Assembly (NCBI GenBank): GCA_012837465.1
Contig: DURG01000052.1
Coordinates: 1-6,595, forward strand
DNA length: 6,595 nt
Reading direction: 5' to 3'
DNA from: Propionibacterium sp.
GTDB lineage: Bacteria; Actinomycetota; Actinomycetes; Propionibacteriales; Propionibacteriaceae
The notes beneath the pieces are model-generated. The model saw only the letters and a program-made list of their open reading frames with translations. It did not search any database and was not told the DNA's origin. The translations under genes and the position numbers were made by a program. This document shows positions 5,301-6,595 of this stretch, piece after piece; position 1 is the first letter of the stretch, and each line of letters opens with the position of its first letter.

Positions 5301-6482
5301 CTACAGCCGCGACTCCGCGGACGTCACCGTGAGCACGGTGCCCACGCCGGCGACGATGGTCCCGACGAGCAGCATCATGGAGACGCCGGACAGGTCCAGC
5401 AGCACGCCGCCCAGCAGGGAGCCGACGACCGAGCCGACCGTTGAGGTCATGGTCATGTACGCCTGCCCCTTGATCCGGTCCCCGGCAGGCAGCAGCCGCT
5501 CGACGTAGTAGACCGAGCCCATCACCATGACGGCGAACGCCAGCATCTGCAGCGTCTGCGCCGCATAGATGCCGAGCACGCCGGGCGCGAGCCACGTGGC
5601 CGCGGTCTTGATGGTGAAGAACACGCCCGCGAGTTGCAGCAACCGCCCCGGCGTCCAGCGCGCCACCAACCGGCTCCAGAGCATCATGACCGGCAGTTCC
5701 AGCAGCGCGGCGATCATGACCGCGGTGCCCATCTCGCCGGTGTCGCCGCCGTGGTGGCGCATGATCTGGAGCATGTAGTTGTTGATCATGTTGTGCGCGG
5801 TCATCGACAACGTGATGCCGGCCAACAGCCAGAAGAACTTCACCCACCGCGCCCGTGTCATGGGGGCGATCGGTGCGGGCGGGTCGTCGTCGACGGCGGA
5901 GTCAAGCACAACGGCAGGCCCGTCGCGGTGCACGAACGTGAGGGTCGCGACCAGCAGCACCACCTGGAAGCCGATGATCAGCAGCGGCACCACGACGGTG
6001 CCCGCGCTGGCGACGAGCCAGCCGGCGGTGAGCGAGACCAGCGCGAAGACGCCAGAGCCCGCCGCCCGGGCGACGCCGAAGTTGACCCGCACCCCACGCG
6101 CCAGCGCAGCCATTCCCAGCGCGTTGATGAGCGGCTGCAGCAACTGGATGCTGAGGATCAGCAGCCCGAAGAACACGGTGGTGAGCAGCCAGTGCAGGCC
6201 GGGCAGCAGCAGGATGGCCGCGACCACGGCCATGAGCACCACCATGCCCGCCGCCCACACGCGCAACGGGATGCGGCGCGAACGGTCGGCAGCGCCCGCG
6301 ACGACGGGCTGGAGCACCGCGGACAGCGCGCCGCCGGCGGCGATCACGATGCCGATCTGCGCATTGCTGAGGCCCGCGTCGAGCAGGTAGGCGCTGGCGA
6401 ACAGGACGACCATGCAGAAGGCGCTCCAATAGGCGGCCTGGACCACGCCGTATCGGGTGGTGGGGGCGGTCATCTGCTGCAC
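5301..6482 (-). CDS. Major facilitator superfamily transporter (MFS_1-like / LacY-like group)
   Basis: A 393-residue integral membrane protein with about 12 hydrophobic segments in two bundles of six, joined by a polar cytoplasmic loop at about 185-212 that is rich in D and P. An MFS loop 2-3 signature is visible as GAADRSRRIPLR (63-74), and NFGVARAAGSGVFAL (134-148) resembles the fGrxRxxGSxGf segment of the LacY/nucleoside-symporter-like MFS group. Such proteins move sugars, nucleosides or small organic acids, usually with protons, across the cytoplasmic membrane; the substrate cannot be told from sequence alone. Start choice: the GTG at 6482 has TAGGAT exactly six bases upstream, matching the leaderless pattern of three other genes here. 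The ATG three codons later (6473) would be the alternative, with a G-rich stretch eight bases before it. The gene is transcribed toward the small unknown gene, with one base between stops. The polyol/sugar context allows a sugar-uptake role, by inference. Confidence 0.88.
   Translation of the reverse strand: MQQMTAPTTRYGVVQAAYWSAFCMVVLFASAYLLDAGLSNAQIGIVIAAGGALSAVLQPVVAGAADRSRRIPLRVWAAGMVVLMAVVAAILLLPGLHWLLTTVFFGLLILSIQLLQPLINALGMAALARGVRVNFGVARAAGSGVFALVSLTAGWLVASAGTVVVPLLIIGFQVVLLVATLTFVHRDGPAVVLDSAVDDDPPAPIAPMTRARWVKFFWLLAGITLSMTAHNMINNYMLQIMRHHGGDTGEMGTAVMIAALLELPVMMLWSRLVARWTPGRLLQLAGVFFTIKTAATWLAPGVLGIYAAQTLQMLAFAVMVMGSVYYVERLLPAGDRIKGQAYMTMTSTVGSVVGSLLGGVLLDLSGVSMMLLVGTIVAGVGTVLTVTSAESRL
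5307..5340. terminator. Two hairpins at the convergent gene end, possible overlapping terminator
   Basis: CCGCG (5307-5311) and CGCGG (5316-5320) form a perfect five-base stem with a four-base loop. Next, CACCG (5325-5329) and CGGTG (5336-5340) form a second stem with a six-base loop, and its arms extend as a longer palindrome. Both lie within the last 14 codons of the transporter gene, just past the stop of the small unknown gene. They could stop plus-strand transcripts, but no T run follows and GC-rich coding DNA often contains such pairs. Confidence 0.25.
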
Positions 6483-6488
6483 CCCCGC

Positions 6489-6494
6489 ATCCTA
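6489..6494 (-). promoter_or_regulatory. Candidate leaderless -10 box (TAGGAT) of the MFS transporter gene
   Basis: Read on the minus strand, TAGGAT fits TANNNT and is followed by exactly six bases (GCGGGG) and the GTG at 6482-6480. This supports GTG rather than the ATG three codons downstream as the start. No convincing -35 is visible. The remaining sequence to the right edge (6495-6595) shows no gene I can support. Confidence 0.5.
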
Positions 6495-6595
6495 GGCCCT
6501 CAACCGTCCGTCCCAGTTCCGCCGCCCACCCAACCCCGAGGCCCGCAGCAGGCACCCACCCACCGTCCGATCACGCCACTTCCGCGGCTCGCCCC

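Noticed and set aside
6495..6595. A gene or RNA in the right-edge sequence
   Set aside because: Open frames here are short and without motif or start signal, and no tRNA-like or repeat structure is visible; it may be the upstream region between divergent genes, but the window ends too soon to tell.
1..6595. CRISPR arrays, insertion sequences, tRNA or rRNA genes, phage or plasmid elements
   Set aside because: No regularly spaced repeats, transposase or integrase motifs, terminal inverted repeats or RNA-gene signatures were seen, and base composition is even across the window.

Overview
The window is high-GC DNA (GC-rich third codon positions throughout) and is best explained as chromosome of a mycothiol-producing actinobacterium. 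A Propionibacteriaceae-like organism is a guess from gene style only. The main marker is a single open reading frame that joins an MshA-type glycosyltransferase to an MshB-type deacetylase, two early enzymes of mycothiol synthesis, which is an actinobacterial pathway.

Layout, left to right: (1) 3-266, the C-terminal end of a probable mannitol-dehydrogenase-family oxidoreductase that begins outside the window; (2) 308-2254, the MshA-MshB fusion; (3) 2283-2876, a histidine phosphatase 28 bases downstream; (4) 2877-3001, a regulatory gap with a terminator-like hairpin, a -10 box and a palindromic operator candidate; (5) 3002-3865, an IolE-like inosose dehydratase / sugar phosphate isomerase; (6) 3866-4063, a second regulatory gap; (7) 4064-4810, a GntR/HutC regulator with a UTRA ligand domain; (8) 4877-5299, a small protein of unknown function; (9) 5301-6482 on the minus strand, an MFS transporter that converges on gene 8 with one base between the stop codons; (10) 6483-6595, a non-coding right edge holding the transporter promoter.

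Two biological threads appear. The first is mycothiol: MshA joins GlcNAc to inositol phosphate, an unidentified phosphatase (MshA2) removes the phosphate, and MshB deacetylates the product. Here the two known enzymes are one polypeptide and the next gene is a phosphatase-fold protein, so the whole first half of the pathway may be encoded together. The second is sugar or inositol breakdown: an IolE-like enzyme sits beside a GntR-type regulator, with a polyol-dehydrogenase-like fragment at the left edge and an MFS transporter at the right. Inositol is a possible link between the threads, but that is inference.

The gene starts show a striking shared pattern. Four genes (the fusion, the phosphatase, the unknown small protein and the transporter) have a TANNNT hexamer followed by exactly six bases and then the start codon, the geometry of leaderless transcription. 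The IolE-like gene and the GntR gene instead have untranslated leaders with Shine-Dalgarno sequences, and they are also the two with palindromes in their upstream regions.
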